Origin: Sphingomonas rosea
Lineage (GTDB): Bacteria; Pseudomonadota; Alphaproteobacteria; Sphingomonadales; Sphingomonadaceae
Assembly (NCBI RefSeq): GCF_039538065.1
Contig: NZ_BAABBR010000001.1
Coordinates: 2,208,501-2,272,500 of the forward strand
Length of the DNA: 64,000 nt
Direction of reading: 5' to 3'
The position numbers were made by a program, and so were the translations under genes. Under the pieces are notes generated by a model. That model saw only the letters and a list, made by a program, of their open reading frames with translations. It was not told the DNA's origin and did not search any database. This document shows positions 1-9,445 of this stretch, piece by piece (positions within the stretch are counted from its first letter, which is position 1; every line of letters starts with the position of its first letter).

Positions 1-2
1 AG

Positions 3-563
3 GGCGAGACCGAGCTTCTGTTCATCGGCCGCCTGCTCGGCGACAAGGGGGTGCGCGAGCTGGCCGAGGCGATGCGCCTGCTGCGCCCGCGCCACCCGGG
101 GCTCAAGGTGACGCTGCTCGGCGAACTCGGCGCGATCAACCGCACGGCGATCACCGCCGGAGAACTCGATGGCTGGGTCGCCGAGGGGCTCGTCACCCAT
201 GCCGGACGAACCGACGACGTCCGCCCGTTCATCGCCGCCGCCGATGCCGTGATCCTGCCCTCCTATCGCGAGGGCATGCCCAAGGCGCTGCTCGAGGCCG
301 CCGCCATGGGCCGGCCGCTCCTAGCCGCCGACGTGCCCGGCTGCCGCGAGATCGTCCGCAAGGGCGAGAACGGCCTGCTGTTCGAAGTCCGCTCGGCCGC
401 TGCACTGGCCGAGGCGATCGAGCGCTTCGTCGCCGCGCCGCCGATCGAGCGCCAGCGCTGGGGCAGGGCGTCGCGGGCCATCGCCGAGCGCGAATATGAC
501 GAACGGATCGTGGTCGACGCCTATCGCGAGGCAGTCATCGCGTTGACAGGGAAATCGCTCTAA
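3..563 (+). CDS. Glycosyltransferase family 4 (GT-B), C-terminal part
   Basis: Partial gene whose start lies before the window; the frame is already open at base 3. The visible 186 residues are the nucleotide-sugar-binding half of a GT-B enzyme. They open with a beta strand ending FIGRLLGDKGVREL, the usual GT4 motif, and later carry LPSYREGMPKALLEAAAMGR, the GT4 EX7E donor-binding motif. The family transfers a sugar from an activated donor to a lipid-linked or saccharide acceptor on the cytoplasmic side of the membrane. The donor and linkage cannot be read from this part. The gene leads the same-strand exopolysaccharide run and ends 11 bp before the phosphatase gene. Confidence 0.9.
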   Translation, partial: GETELLFIGRLLGDKGVRELAEAMRLLRPRHPGLKVTLLGELGAINRTAITAGELDGWVAEGLVTHAGRTDDVRPFIAAADAVILPSYREGMPKALLEAAAMGRPLLAADVPGCREIVRKGENGLLFEVRSAAALAEAIERFVAAPPIERQRWGRASRAIAEREYDERIVVDAYREAVIALTGKSL

Positions 564-574
564 GCGGCCGATAA

Positions 575-1354
575 ATGCGACGATTCTTCACTTCCAAGCC
601 GGCCAAGCGGCGCGGCCAGGATGGCTGGCGTGCCTATGTCGTGGGCGACGTCCACGGCCGTCTCGACCTGCTCGACGACCTGCTCGCGCGGATCGAAGCC
701 GACCACGCGAACCGGTCCGTCAAGCGCGGGCTGATCGTCTTCCTCGGCGACCTCATCGACCGCGGCCCGGCCTCGGCGGGCGTGGTCGAGCGGATTCGGA
801 CCCTAAAGTTGCCGGGCTTTTCGACCGTCGCCATCACCGGCAATCACGAGGAAGTGCTGCGCCGGATCCTCGACGGCGAGGCAGGCGAGATCGCCGGTTG
901 GCTGCGCTACGGTGGCGCCGAAACGCTGCAGAGCTACGGTCTCGACCCCGACCAGCTCCGTGTCCTCGGGCAGGCCGAGCAGCAGGAGCGCATCCTCGCC
1001 GCCATTCCCGAGGCGCATCGCCACTTCTATGCGACCATGGCCGACAGCCTGCGCTTCGGCGACTATCTTCTCGTCCATGCCGGGATCCGACCGGGGGTCG
1101 ATCTCGACCAGCAAAAGCTGCACGACCTGCGCTGGATCCGCGAACCCTTCCTCTCGGACACGCGCGACCATGGCGTTGCGGTGGTCCACGGCCACACGAT
1201 CAGCGAGGCGGTCGAGGTGGTGGGCTCGCGCATCGGGATCGATACGGGGGCATATTCCACCGGCCGCCTGACGGCGTTCGCGATCGAGGGTAAGGGGCGC
1301 TGGCTCATCGACACGATCGATGGAATGCGCGAGCGGGAGTCCAGCCGTGTTTGA
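575..1354 (+). CDS. PPP-type metallophosphoesterase (serine/threonine phosphatase-like)
   Basis: 259 residues with the calcineurin-like metallophosphoesterase signature in order: [10 protein letters not shown] at about 24-33, GDLIDRGP at about 60-67 and GNHE near 88. A late [12 protein letters not shown] segment supplies the final metal-binding histidine. Members of this branch dephosphorylate phosphoproteins, or sometimes diadenosine tetraphosphate, with two bound metals in the cytoplasm. It lies between a glycosyltransferase and a UDP-sugar epimerase, upstream of a bacterial tyrosine autokinase. A role in resetting phosphorylation in polysaccharide assembly is possible but is inference. The 3' end overlaps the next gene. 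Confidence 0.88.
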   Translation: MRRFFTSKPAKRRGQDGWRAYVVGDVHGRLDLLDDLLARIEADHANRSVKRGLIVFLGDLIDRGPASAGVVERIRTLKLPGFSTVAITGNHEEVLRRILDGEAGEIAGWLRYGGAETLQSYGLDPDQLRVLGQAEQQERILAAIPEAHRHFYATMADSLRFGDYLLVHAGIRPGVDLDQQKLHDLRWIREPFLSDTRDHGVAVVHGHTISEAVEVVGSRIGIDTGAYSTGRLTAFAIEGKGRWLIDTIDGMRERESSRV

Positions 1355-2396
1355 GAAATTGTTCGAAGCGCCGGGCCTCGCCCCGCATGTGGAGGGTCTT
1401 CGCGCCGCCCCGCGCAAGTGGCTGGTGACGGGCGCCGCGGGGTTCATTGGGTCGAACCTCGTCGAAGCGCTGTTGCGCCTCGACCAGCAGGTCGTCGGGC
1501 TCGACAATTTCGCGACCGGCCATCAGCGCAACCTCGATGAACTGCTCGCCGCGGTCGGGCCGGAGCGCGCCGCGCGCTTCCACATGATCACCGGCGACAT
1601 CCGCGATTCGGCGACCTGCGCGGCGGCCTGCGACGGCGTCGACGTCGTCCTCCACCAGGCCGCGCTGGGCTCGGTCCCGCGCTCGCTCGCCGACCCGCTG
1701 ACCAGCCATGACGTCAATGTCACCGGCTTCGTCCGAATGCTCGACGCCGCGCGGCAGGCGGGGGTGGGGCGGTTCGTCTATGCCGCCTCGTCGAGCACCT
1801 ACGGCGACGAGCCTGCGCTTCCCAAGCGCGAGGAGCGGATCGGCAACCCGCTCTCACCCTATGCGGTGACCAAGCTCGTCAACGAGCTCTACGCCGCGGT
1901 CTATGCCCGCAGCTATGGCTTCAAGGCGACGGGGCTGCGCTATTTCAATGTCTTCGGCCCGCGCCAGGACCCGCATGGCGCCTATGCCGCCGTCATTCCC
2001 AAGTGGCTCGACGCACTGATCACGGGCAAGGAAGTGACCATCAACGGCGACGGCGAGACCAGCCGCGACTTCTGCTTCGTCATGAACGCGGTGCAGGCGA
2101 ACCTCCTCGCCGCGCTCGCCCCCGACGAGGCGCAGGGCGAGGTCTTCAACGTCGCGGTCGGCGACCGGACCAGCCTCAACCGCCTGTTCCAGCTCCTCCT
2201 CGACAATCTCGCCGCGAGCGGTGCGCCGGTCGAGGCCGAACCCGCCTACGGGGAATTCCGCGCCGGCGACGTGCGCCACAGCGAGGCCGACATCGACAAG
2301 GCGCGGCGGCTGCTCGGTTATGCGCCGACGCACGACATCGCCGCGGGGCTCGAAGCGGCCATGCCCTGGTACCTTGCGCACCGGGCCAGGGTCTGA
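1347..2396 (+). CDS. wbpP: WbpP/TviC-type UDP-N-acetylglucosamine(uronate) 4-epimerase
   Basis: SDR-superfamily epimerase. The Rossmann motif [10 protein letters not shown] begins near residue 26, followed by [27 protein letters not shown], the catalytic [12 protein letters not shown] and YAVTK segments, and [19 protein letters not shown]. These blocks match my memory of Pseudomonas WbpP and Salmonella TviC, which interconvert UDP-GlcNAc(A) and UDP-GalNAc(A). It should supply a GalNAc-type donor for the polysaccharide. I chose the GTG at 1347 because a GGGAG ribosome-binding site sits 8 nt upstream and it gives a short overlap with the phosphatase stop. An ATG at 1320 is the alternative. Confidence 0.88.
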   Translation: MFEKLFEAPGLAPHVEGLRAAPRKWLVTGAAGFIGSNLVEALLRLDQQVVGLDNFATGHQRNLDELLAAVGPERAARFHMITGDIRDSATCAAACDGVDVVLHQAALGSVPRSLADPLTSHDVNVTGFVRMLDAARQAGVGRFVYAASSSTYGDEPALPKREERIGNPLSPYAVTKLVNELYAAVYARSYGFKATGLRYFNVFGPRQDPHGAYAAVIPKWLDALITGKEVTINGDGETSRDFCFVMNAVQANLLAALAPDEAQGEVFNVAVGDRTSLNRLFQLLLDNLAASGAPVEAEPAYGEFRAGDVRHSEADIDKARRLLGYAPTHDIAAGLEAAMPWYLAHRARV

Positions 2397-2469
2397 ACGC
2401 AACAAGCTGTTACTTTTTTGGCGCTTCCCCTATCATGCATTGGGGGGCGAGCATGTTAGTGGGTCAGTT
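2397..2469 (+). other. Short intergenic gap inside the polysaccharide cluster
   Basis: This is the only sizeable gap between the epimerase and export genes. It is AT-richer than its surroundings, with a TTACTTTTTT stretch followed by CTATCATG. That could be a weak internal promoter for the export-lipoprotein gene, but I see no convincing -35/-10 pair. Confidence 0.3.
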
Positions 2470-3165
2470 ATGCATCGTACCGCACCTATCGCCATCGTCG
2501 CCGGATCCCTGTTCGTCGCGCTGCTCGCCGGCTGTTCCGACAGTCGCGGCGGACCGATCCCCTATGACGTCTCGCTCGCGCCGCCCGACCAGCCCAAGCC
2601 GCTGAGCCTCGAGCAGAATTATAGAATCGCCCCGCTCGACACGCTGTCCGTCAACGTCTTCCGCCAGAAGGATTTGTCGGGCGACTACGAGGTCGACCTG
2701 ACGGGCCGCATCGCCATGCCGCTGATCGGCAGCGTCGAGGCCGCCGACCTCACCACCGCCGAACTCGACCAGCGGCTGACCGCGGCCTACGGAGCCAAAT
2801 ATCTCGTCCGGCCCGACATCGCGGTCGGCGTCAAATCCTCGACCAAGCGCAGCGTCACCATCGACGGCTCGGTCAAGAACAGCGGCTCCTTCCCGGTCAA
2901 CGGCTCGCTCAGCCTGCTCCAGGCAGTGGCGCTGTCGGGCGGGACCGCCGAGGACGCCAACCCGCGCCGCGTCGCCATCTTCCGCACCATCGACGGCAAG
3001 CGCCAGGCCGCCGCCTTCGACCTCGTCGCCATCCGCCGCGGCCAGGCGGCCGATCCGGCGATCTACCCGGGCGACATCGTGGTGGTCGACGGCTCGCGGA
3101 CCAAGCAGCTGCAGAAGCAGATCCTCAACAGCCTGCCTGTCTTCTCGATCTTCCGCCCCTTCTAG
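2470..3165 (+). CDS. Outer-membrane polysaccharide export lipoprotein (Wza/GumB family)
   Basis: 231 residues from ATG 2470. The N-terminus is a lipoprotein signal with lipobox LLAGC at about residues 19-23, so the mature protein is lipid-anchored. It continues with the Poly_export domain (NYRIAPLDTLSVNVFRQKDLSGDY, then GRIAMPLIG) and an SLBB-type segment with VTIDGSVKNSGSFPV. Family members form the outer-membrane channel for exported polysaccharide and dock with the inner-membrane copolymerase encoded next. The open frame extends upstream into the epimerase gene, but only the 2470 start gives a proper signal peptide. Confidence 0.92.
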   Translation: MHRTAPIAIVAGSLFVALLAGCSDSRGGPIPYDVSLAPPDQPKPLSLEQNYRIAPLDTLSVNVFRQKDLSGDYEVDLTGRIAMPLIGSVEAADLTTAELDQRLTAAYGAKYLVRPDIAVGVKSSTKRSVTIDGSVKNSGSFPVNGSLSLLQAVALSGGTAEDANPRRVAIFRTIDGKRQAAAFDLVAIRRGQAADPAIYPGDIVVVDGSRTKQLQKQILNSLPVFSIFRPF

Positions 3166-3204
3166 GCCATGGCCTGCGCGACCCTTCCAAGGACCTGACT
3201 TACC

Positions 3205-5415
3205 GTGAACCGTGATCTCGCTTTTCCGGCTGACGGCCGACTTCCGGCCGCGCCCGGCGACCTTCGCGCCGGGGCCGCCCAGCCGCGCGGGCAGGGCCGG
3301 ATGGCGCCGCAGACCAGCCAGCTCGACGTCTCGACCGTGCTCCGGATCGTCAAGGAATGGCGCTGGCTGATCCTCGCGGCGATGGTGCTCGGCATTGCCG
3401 GGGGGATCATCGCGACGATGCTGACGACCCCGCTCTACCGCGCCAGCGCGACGCTCGAGATCAATCCGCCGCGCTTCGAGGTCGTCGGCGAGAACAAGGA
3501 CATGCAGGACAGCGGCCAGCAGAGCTGGGACTTCGTTGCGACCCAGATCGGCCTGCTCAAGAGCCGCGCGGTCGCCGAGCGCGCCGCGCAGGACCTCAAT
3601 CTCGCCGCCAATCCGGCGGTCGCCGGCACCACCGGCACGCTCGACGAGCGGCTCCAGCGCGCCACCGGCGTGGTCGCGGGAAGCCTCGACGTCGCGACGC
3701 CCAAGGAAGGCACGCTCGTCAACTACAGCGTGACGAGTCCGGACCCGAATCTCGCCGCCGTCATTGCCAACGGCATCGCCGACAGCTTCATCAATTCGGG
3801 CCTCCAGCGTCGCTACGAGAGCTCGGCCTATGCCCGCCAGTTCCTCCAGCGGCAGATCAGCAAGACCCGCGCCGACCTCGAACAAAGCGAGAAGCAGCTC
3901 GCCGCCTACGCCCAGGCCGAGGGCATCATCACGCTGCAGAGCGGGAGCTCGAACGGGGGCGGTTCGCCCGAAGCGGGCAACTCGCTCCAGGGGGAAAGCC
4001 TCCAGGCCCTGAACGAGGCGCTGGCCACCGCGACCGCCCGCCGGGTCGCCGCGGAAGGCGCCTATCGCGCCGCCGCCGCCTCGGGTCCGACCAGCGACGT
4101 CAACACCTCGACGCAAGGGCTCCGCCAGGCGCGCGCCGCGCTCGAGGCCGAATATAGCGAGAAGCGCACCGAGCTTCAGCCCGACCATCCCGAGATGGTC
4201 AGCCTGCGCTCGCGGATCGACGCCCTGGGCCAGCAGATCAGCCGCGAAAGCGCGCAGGTGACCAGCGGTCGCAGCAATACGCTGGCGCAGGAATATCGCG
4301 CCGCCGCCGCCGCCGAGCGTGCGCTCCAGAGCCGCGTCTCGGGGCTGAAGGGCGAGGTCCTCAACCTGCGCGGCCGAAGCGTCCGCTACGCCATCCTCCA
4401 GCGCGAGGTCGACACCAACCGCAGCCTCTATGATGCGCTCCTCGGGCGCTACAAGGAGATCGGCGTCGCCGGCGGCGTCGGCACCTCACCGGTGTCGGTG
4501 GTCGACCGCGCGGTCGTTCCGGGCGGGCCGTTCAAGCCCAACCTTCCGATCAACCTCCTCGCCGGGCTCGGCATCGGGCTCATCCTCGGCCTCGCCGGCG
4601 CGGTCGGGCTCGACCTCCTGCGCGACACGATCCGCACCCGCGACGACATGCGCAACAAGCTCGGCATCGCCTGCCTCGGCCAGATTCCGAAGCGCGTTGG
4701 CAAGAGCGAGTTCGTGGAGGAATTGAAGGATCCGGGGTCGCCCATCTCCGAGGCCTACAGCTCGACCGCGGCCGCGTTGCGCTTCACCACCGAGCATGGC
4801 GCGCCGCGCACGTTGATGGTGACCTCGACCTCGCCATCGGAGGGCAAGAGCTCCTCGGCCCTGTCGCTCGCGCAGAATTTCGCGCGGCGCGGGCTCGCGG
4901 TGCTGCTGATCGACGCCGACCTTCGCAAGCCCGCCTTCCGCGGTCCCTCGGAGGACGTCGGCCTGACCAAGCTCCTCACCAACGACGAGACGATCCTCGG
5001 CCACATCAGTCCGACGCAGTTCGAGAACCTCTCGCTGCTACCGTGCGGGACCATTCCGCCCAACCCGGCGGACCTGCTCTCGACCGGTCGCCTCGGCGCG
5101 CTGCTCGAGGAAGCGCTGATGCACTTCCAGATGGTGATCGTTGATTCGCCCCCGGTCATGGGTCTCGCCGACGCATCGCTAATCGCGCATGCCACGCATA
5201 ATGTGCTGTTCGTCGTCGAAAGCGGCCGCACCCGGACCCGCCAGGCCTCCGAGGCGCTCAACGGGCTCGAGGCGTCGGGCGCGCACCTGCTGGGCGGTCT
5301 CCTCACCAAGGCGACCGAGACCAGCGGCCACTACAGCTATTACAATTACCGTTACGGCGATCTCGACGACAAGCGCGAGCGCATCGCGCTGATCCCGTAC
5401 CACCAGGAGAGCTGA
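3205..5415 (+). CDS. Wzc/GumC-like polysaccharide copolymerase with tyrosine autokinase domain
   Basis: 736 residues. A Wzz-type chain-length domain has a first membrane segment at about residues 50-75 (WLILAAMVLGIAGGIIATML), a long coiled-coil periplasmic part, and a second membrane segment near 450-470. The cytoplasmic BY-kinase domain has Walker A as TSPSEGKSSS near 541-551, Walker A' as LLIDADLRKP near 566-575 and Walker B as VIVDSPP near 643-650. A tyrosine-rich tail (YSYYNYRYGD) at about 709-720 is the expected autophosphorylation cluster. It controls polymer length and export with the Wza-like protein. The GTG start is supported by an AAGGA about 12 nt upstream; ATG 3301 is a plausible shorter start. 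Confidence 0.93.
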   Translation: MNRDLAFPADGRLPAAPGDLRAGAAQPRGQGRMAPQTSQLDVSTVLRIVKEWRWLILAAMVLGIAGGIIATMLTTPLYRASATLEINPPRFEVVGENKDMQDSGQQSWDFVATQIGLLKSRAVAERAAQDLNLAANPAVAGTTGTLDERLQRATGVVAGSLDVATPKEGTLVNYSVTSPDPNLAAVIANGIADSFINSGLQRRYESSAYARQFLQRQISKTRADLEQSEKQLAAYAQAEGIITLQSGSSNGGGSPEAGNSLQGESLQALNEALATATARRVAAEGAYRAAAASGPTSDVNTSTQGLRQARAALEAEYSEKRTELQPDHPEMVSLRSRIDALGQQISRESAQVTSGRSNTLAQEYRAAAAAERALQSRVSGLKGEVLNLRGRSVRYAILQREVDTNRSLYDALLGRYKEIGVAGGVGTSPVSVVDRAVVPGGPFKPNLPINLLAGLGIGLILGLAGAVGLDLLRDTIRTRDDMRNKLGIACLGQIPKRVGKSEFVEELKDPGSPISEAYSSTAAALRFTTEHGAPRTLMVTSTSPSEGKSSSALSLAQNFARRGLAVLLIDADLRKPAFRGPSEDVGLTKLLTNDETILGHISPTQFENLSLLPCGTIPPNPADLLSTGRLGALLEEALMHFQMVIVDSPPVMGLADASLIAHATHNVLFVVESGRTRTRQASEALNGLEASGAHLLGGLLTKATETSGHYSYYNYRYGDLDDKRERIALIPYHQES

Positions 5416-5420
5416 GGACG

Positions 5421-6593
5421 ATGCCGGGGGGCGGAGCGGGACGGTCGGCGGTTCGCTGGCTCGGGGTGGCCGGCGTCGTGCTGGTCGCAGGGCAGGCGGT
5501 GCGGACCGCGGTGGTCGATGCCGAGACGGCGACGCGCCCCGCGCTCGCGCACGCCGTCTGGCCGGCGCATCCGGGGCCGGGCTTCGCGCTTGCCTTCACC
5601 GACATCGGCGAGGCGGCTCGCAAGGGGCAGGGGCCGTCCGCCGCCGCCCGCGCCCTGGTGACCGAAGCCGGGGCGCGCGAGCCGCTCGCGCCCGAGCCGC
5701 TGCTGGTCGAGGCCACGGACCGCATCGCCGCAGGGGACACGCGCCAAGCCGAGACGCTTCTCGCTGCCGCGCTTCACCGCGACCCGCGCTCCTCCGCGGC
5801 GCATTTCATGCTCGCCGACCTCATGATCCGGCAGCAGCGACTGGCCGAGGCGCTGGTCCATGTCGGCGCGCTCGGACGGCGCATGGGCGGCGCGACCGAG
5901 AGCTTCGCCACCGCGCTCGCCACCTATATCCGCCAGCCCGACGCGCTCACCAGGGTCGCCCCGGTGCTTGGCCGTGATCCCAAACTTCGCGCCGCGGTGC
6001 TGAAGGCACTCGCCTTCGACCGATCGGCGACCCCGCAACTGCTCGCGCTCGCCCGGCCGAGCGACCGCTCGGCACCGTGGCTGGCGCAGGCGCTCGACGT
6101 CCGGATCGATGCCGGCGAGATCCCCGCCGCCCGCGCCCTCCTCGCCCACACCCAGGCGGATGACAGCGGCAGCGCGCTCGCCTCCTGGGGTGACGCCGCG
6201 ACCGGCCCGCTGACCTGGCGCTTCCCCGCCGGAACCGAGGCCGCGGTCGAGCCCGCCGCCGACGGGCCGATGCGGATCGTCTATTATGGCCGGGCCGAAG
6301 TCGCGGTCGCCGAGCATCGCCTGCTCCTGCCGCCGGGCCGCTATCGCCTCGCTTATTCCTTCTCGGCCCCGCCGCCCGCGGGCACCTTCCAGTGGCGCCT
6401 GACCTGCGCCGGCGTCACCGCGCCGCTCGCCTCCTATCCGATCGAGGCCAAGGATGGCGCCGCCGACTTCAACGTCGCGCCGGGCTGCGACGCGCAGAAG
6501 CTGAGTCTCTGGGGTGTCATGGGCGACTTCCAGCGAACCGTGTCGATCGACCTTCTCCGGATCCGCCTTTCCCCCTTGCAGGCCGCCTCGTGA
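5421..6593 (+). CDS. TPR-like protein of the polysaccharide cluster, function unknown
   Basis: 390 residues. The N-terminus has a hydrophobic stretch (about 13-28), probably a signal anchor. The middle is alanine-rich helical sequence with the spacing of tetratricopeptide repeats, including AETLLAAALHRDPRSSAAHFMLADLM. The C-terminal third is beta-rich (VYYGRAEVAVAEHRLLLPPGRYRLAYSF). The gene begins 5 bp after the autokinase stop and overlaps the ligase gene by 4 bp (GTGA), so it is very probably co-translated with both. A periplasmic scaffold role in polymerisation or export is inference; I do not recognise a named family. Confidence 0.7.
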   Translation: MPGGGAGRSAVRWLGVAGVVLVAGQAVRTAVVDAETATRPALAHAVWPAHPGPGFALAFTDIGEAARKGQGPSAAARALVTEAGAREPLAPEPLLVEATDRIAAGDTRQAETLLAAALHRDPRSSAAHFMLADLMIRQQRLAEALVHVGALGRRMGGATESFATALATYIRQPDALTRVAPVLGRDPKLRAAVLKALAFDRSATPQLLALARPSDRSAPWLAQALDVRIDAGEIPAARALLAHTQADDSGSALASWGDAATGPLTWRFPAGTEAAVEPAADGPMRIVYYGRAEVAVAEHRLLLPPGRYRLAYSFSAPPPAGTFQWRLTCAGVTAPLASYPIEAKDGAADFNVAPGCDAQKLSLWGVMGDFQRTVSIDLLRIRLSPLQAAS

Positions 6594-7969
6594 CCCTTCG
6601 CAAAGTCCAGCAGGCCGTCGTCCCGGCCTATCTTTTCCTGTGCCTCCTCCTCGGCGGAAGCACGCAGGGGTCGTGGCGGCTGCTGATCCTCGAACTCCTC
6701 GGCGCGGCGCTCGTCATCTGGGCGCTTGTCCGTCCGAGCGGGGAGGGGGTCGATCGGAACGGCCGCTTCCTGTTCTGGCTCGCCGGCGCGTGGGTGGCGC
6801 TGGTGCTAATCCAGCTCGTGCCGCTGCCGCCCGCGGTCTGGAGCGCGCTGCCCGGCCGCGCCGTGGTCGCCGAGGGTTTCACGCTGCGCGGTGCGCCGCT
6901 CCCGTGGCTGCCGTTGTCGCTCAGCCCCGCCGCGACCGCTGCCATCCTCCCGCTTATCCTCGTGCCGCTCGGGGTCATGGCCGGAATCCTCGTGCTCGGC
7001 GCCTATCGCCGGCGCTGGTGCGTCGCCGCCCTCGTCGCGGGCACTGCCATCTCGGTCCTGCTCGGCGCGCTGCAGCTGGTGCAGGGCGGGCCCTATCTCT
7101 TCCCGATCAGCAACGGCGGGCAGGCGGCGGGGCTGTTCGCCAACTCCAACCACCAGGCGACCCTGCTGCTGATCGCCATTCCCTTCCTCGCCGCGCTGAT
7201 CGGCCGCGCGCAATCGCCGTCGCGCAGCAGCAAGGGCTCGGCGCGATTGAGCCGGATCGTCATCGCGCTCGGCGCGCTCGCGGTGGTGCTGCTCGGCCTT
7301 GCGCTCAACGGCTCGCTCGCCGCGCTGGGGCTCGCCGGTCCGGTCGCGCTGGCGAGCGTCGGGCTCGCCCTGCCGCAGGCCCGCCGGAGCGCGCGCTGGC
7401 TCGGCGGGTTCGCGATGCTGCTCCTCCTGGGCGCGGTCGCGGCGATGGCGGCCATGTCCCAGGTCGGCGGCGGGAACGTCTCCTATACCAGCCGGAGCGA
7501 CATCTATCACCAGACGGTGCCGGCAATCGTCGACTACCTCCCGGTCGGCACCGGCCTCGGCACCTTCCAGCGGGTCTACCAGCTGCGCGAGGATCCGGCG
7601 GCGGTCGACGCCTTCTTCGTCAACCATGCGCACAGCGACCCGCTCGAATGGGCGCTCGAAACCGGGCTTCCGGGCATCCTCCTCATGTTGGTGCTGCTTG
7701 GCTGGTGGGCGATGACGAGCCTTCGCCTGTGGCGGGCGGAGCCGCGCAACCTGTTCGCGCTCGCCGGGACGATCGGCTCGGCCGCGATCCTCGGGCACAG
7801 CCTCGTCGACTATCCGCTGCGCGATCCCGCGATCCAGGCCCTGTTCGCGCTCTGCCTCGTGTTCATGGCCGAGCCGCGCCGCCTGTCGGCCCGGGCCGCC
7901 AGTCGCAAGGGCGAGGCGCGTGCCGCGCGTCACCTCGTCATGACCGACGATGGCCTGGTCAGCGCGTAA
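6590..7969 (+). CDS. O-antigen ligase/polymerase family membrane protein (Wzy-like)
   Basis: 459 residues from GTG 6590, which overlaps the upstream stop by 4 bp. At least ten hydrophobic segments span the protein. The diagnostic pieces are NSNHQATLLLIAIPFLAAL in the first half and the periplasmic-loop end FFVNHAHSDPLEWALETGLPG, the Wzy_C hallmark with conserved His and Glu. The family polymerises or ligates undecaprenyl-linked saccharide on the periplasmic face. With the Wza and Wzc homologues next to it, polymerase for this cluster is the likely job. The longer upstream frame from 6392 overlaps the TPR gene and looks non-coding. The 3' end overlaps the convergent nucleotidyltransferase gene by 11 bp. 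Confidence 0.88.
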   Translation: MTLRKVQQAVVPAYLFLCLLLGGSTQGSWRLLILELLGAALVIWALVRPSGEGVDRNGRFLFWLAGAWVALVLIQLVPLPPAVWSALPGRAVVAEGFTLRGAPLPWLPLSLSPAATAAILPLILVPLGVMAGILVLGAYRRRWCVAALVAGTAISVLLGALQLVQGGPYLFPISNGGQAAGLFANSNHQATLLLIAIPFLAALIGRAQSPSRSSKGSARLSRIVIALGALAVVLLGLALNGSLAALGLAGPVALASVGLALPQARRSARWLGGFAMLLLLGAVAAMAAMSQVGGGNVSYTSRSDIYHQTVPAIVDYLPVGTGLGTFQRVYQLREDPAAVDAFFVNHAHSDPLEWALETGLPGILLMLVLLGWWAMTSLRLWRAEPRNLFALAGTIGSAAILGHSLVDYPLRDPAIQALFALCLVFMAEPRRLSARAASRKGEARAARHLVMTDDGLVSA

Positions 7970-9008
7970 GGAGCGCGCCCAGCTGGCGCATCGCCTCGCC
8001 GACGAAGAAATGCGATCCGGGCGCCATCAGCATCTGCGAATGATGGATGGACAGCGTGCCGAGGGCACGGTCGGTGGGCTCGCGTTCGTCGGCGATCGCC
8101 TTGAGGCCGATCTTCACCAGCCGCGCGGCGCCGCCGTCATATTCGAGCTCCTCGGGGATGGGCGTGCCGAGCAGCCGATTGGCGAGCACGAAGGCGGCCG
8201 CCAGCGCGCGCCCTGCCTGGAGCCGCGGAGCGATGTCGATCGCGGCGGCGATTGCGGCGCCGTCGACGCGTCGGGCAAGCGCAGCGAAGTCGGCAATCCA
8301 TTTCAGCCGGAACCAGCCGCTCGAGCAGCCGTGGACCGCGAGATAGGGAAGCAGCAGCCGGTCGCCGAGCGTCGGCAGCGCAACGCCGCCCGCGATCTCG
8401 ACCAGCCGCGCGGGACTGGCCGCGGTGACGGTGGAGAGAACCGCCGGATTGTCCGCCAGCCGGCTGTGGAGGTCGAGGAGGATGCCGTCGTCGCTCCGCC
8501 ACAGGCTCTCCTTGTGGCGGCGGTGCCAGTCGGCGGGATCGACCGACGGCTCGGGCGTTTCCTGGACGTAGCCCATGTGCGACAGGATCGCAGCGGCGCG
8601 GCCGATCGCGCCGGCGGGGACGAGCAGGTCGATGTCGAGCTGGCGCTTGAGCATCGGATTGCCCCAGGCGAGCGCGCCCAGCGTCTGACCCTTGAGGAAC
8701 AGGTGGGGCAGCGAATTGCCCGCGAAATTGCGGTGCACGCGCCCGCTTTCGCGCGCCATCAGCAGGCCGTCCATCGCGATCCGGCGGGCCTGTTCGGCGA
8801 GCGTGCCGGCGCCCAGCGGGATCAGCCCCGAGCGCTGCATCACCCGCCAGACAAGGCCCTCGACCCGGTGGCGCTTGGCGAGTTGCGCGATGCGCTTGCC
8901 GTCCGCCTTCGTCAGCTTGGCGGCAAGGCTGTCCAGTTCCGCCTCGCCGAGGTCGGCCCGGCAGCATTCGACGATGAGGGCGAGGGCTGGCTCCATGCTC
9001 CCGTCCAT
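7959..9008 (-). CDS. NTP_transf_5 family putative nucleotidyltransferase
   Basis: About 349 residues. The key block is LFLKGQTLGALAWGNPMLKRQ followed by LDIDLLVP, the motif of the uncharacterised nucleotidyltransferase family PF14907; the paired aspartates would bind metal. Later GCSSGWFRLKWIADFAAL fits the family C-terminus. Such proteins are found in some lasso-peptide clusters and in sphingomonad polysaccharide clusters, where the target is generally unknown. It is transcribed divergently from the B2 protease gene with only about 30 bp between starts. I placed the start at ATG 9008; ATG 8996 is equally possible and neither has a good ribosome-binding site. Confidence 0.8.
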   Translation of the reverse strand: MDGSMEPALALIVECCRADLGEAELDSLAAKLTKADGKRIAQLAKRHRVEGLVWRVMQRSGLIPLGAGTLAEQARRIAMDGLLMARESGRVHRNFAGNSLPHLFLKGQTLGALAWGNPMLKRQLDIDLLVPAGAIGRAAAILSHMGYVQETPEPSVDPADWHRRHKESLWRSDDGILLDLHSRLADNPAVLSTVTAASPARLVEIAGGVALPTLGDRLLLPYLAVHGCSSGWFRLKWIADFAALARRVDGAAIAAAIDIAPRLQAGRALAAAFVLANRLLGTPIPEELEYDGGAARLVKIGLKAIADEREPTDRALGTLSIHHSQMLMAPGSHFFVGEAMRQLGALLTR

Positions 9009-9037
9009 AGCGGCGCCGGCGGCGAAGGGAATTGCCC

Positions 9038-9445
9038 GTGCTGAGGGGCCTTGGGCGCTTCCTGCGCGAGCCCGGCTTCCGGCGCCTCGCGGCCGAGGCG
9101 GCGATGCTCCTGCCGCGCGCCCATCTCGCCATCGGGCGGCGGCCGTTTCCGCAAGCAATCGGCTTCGGCGCGGTGCCGCTTGGGCCCAACAGCGACACCG
9201 ACGTCGAACTCGTCTCGAAGACCGTTGCCTCGGTCGCGCGGCGGATGCCGTTTCGCGCGCTTTGCTTCGAGCAGGGGCTGACCGTCCAGCGAATGCTGCG
9301 GCGGCGCGGGGTGCCGGCGGTGCTTCATTATGGCGTCGACGCCAGGGGCGAACTTAGCGCCCATGTTTGGATCAGCCTCGACGGACGAACCGTCCACGGC
9401 GGCCAGACCGCGCCGCGCTACACCGAGGTGGCGAGATGGCCGTGA
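9038..9445 (+). CDS. Lasso-peptide-type B2 (McjB-like) transglutaminase-fold protease
   Basis: 135 residues. The second half is the Transglut_core3 domain with a papain-like triad: Cys76 in LCFEQGLTVQRMLRRRGVPA, His109 in SAHVWISLDG and Asp115 in the same block. B2 proteins cleave the leader from a ribosomal precursor before lasso cyclisation. The usual C-terminal GG...YTEVA segment is also present. I preferred GTG 9038 because GAAGGGA lies 7 nt upstream; a TTG at 9032 is too close to it. It overlaps the kinase-like gene by 10 bp. No precursor, B1/PqqD-type recognition protein or asparagine-synthetase-like cyclase is visible nearby, so the substrate is unknown. Confidence 0.85.
   Translation: MLRGLGRFLREPGFRRLAAEAAMLLPRAHLAIGRRPFPQAIGFGAVPLGPNSDTDVELVSKTVASVARRMPFRALCFEQGLTVQRMLRRRGVPAVLHYGVDARGELSAHVWISLDGRTVHGGQTAPRYTEVARWP

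Noticed and set aside
2464..4188. 574-codon minus-strand frame opposite the export lipoprotein and copolymerase genes
   Set aside because: Composition typical of shadow frames and no motif; plus-strand genes fit the polysaccharide operon exactly.
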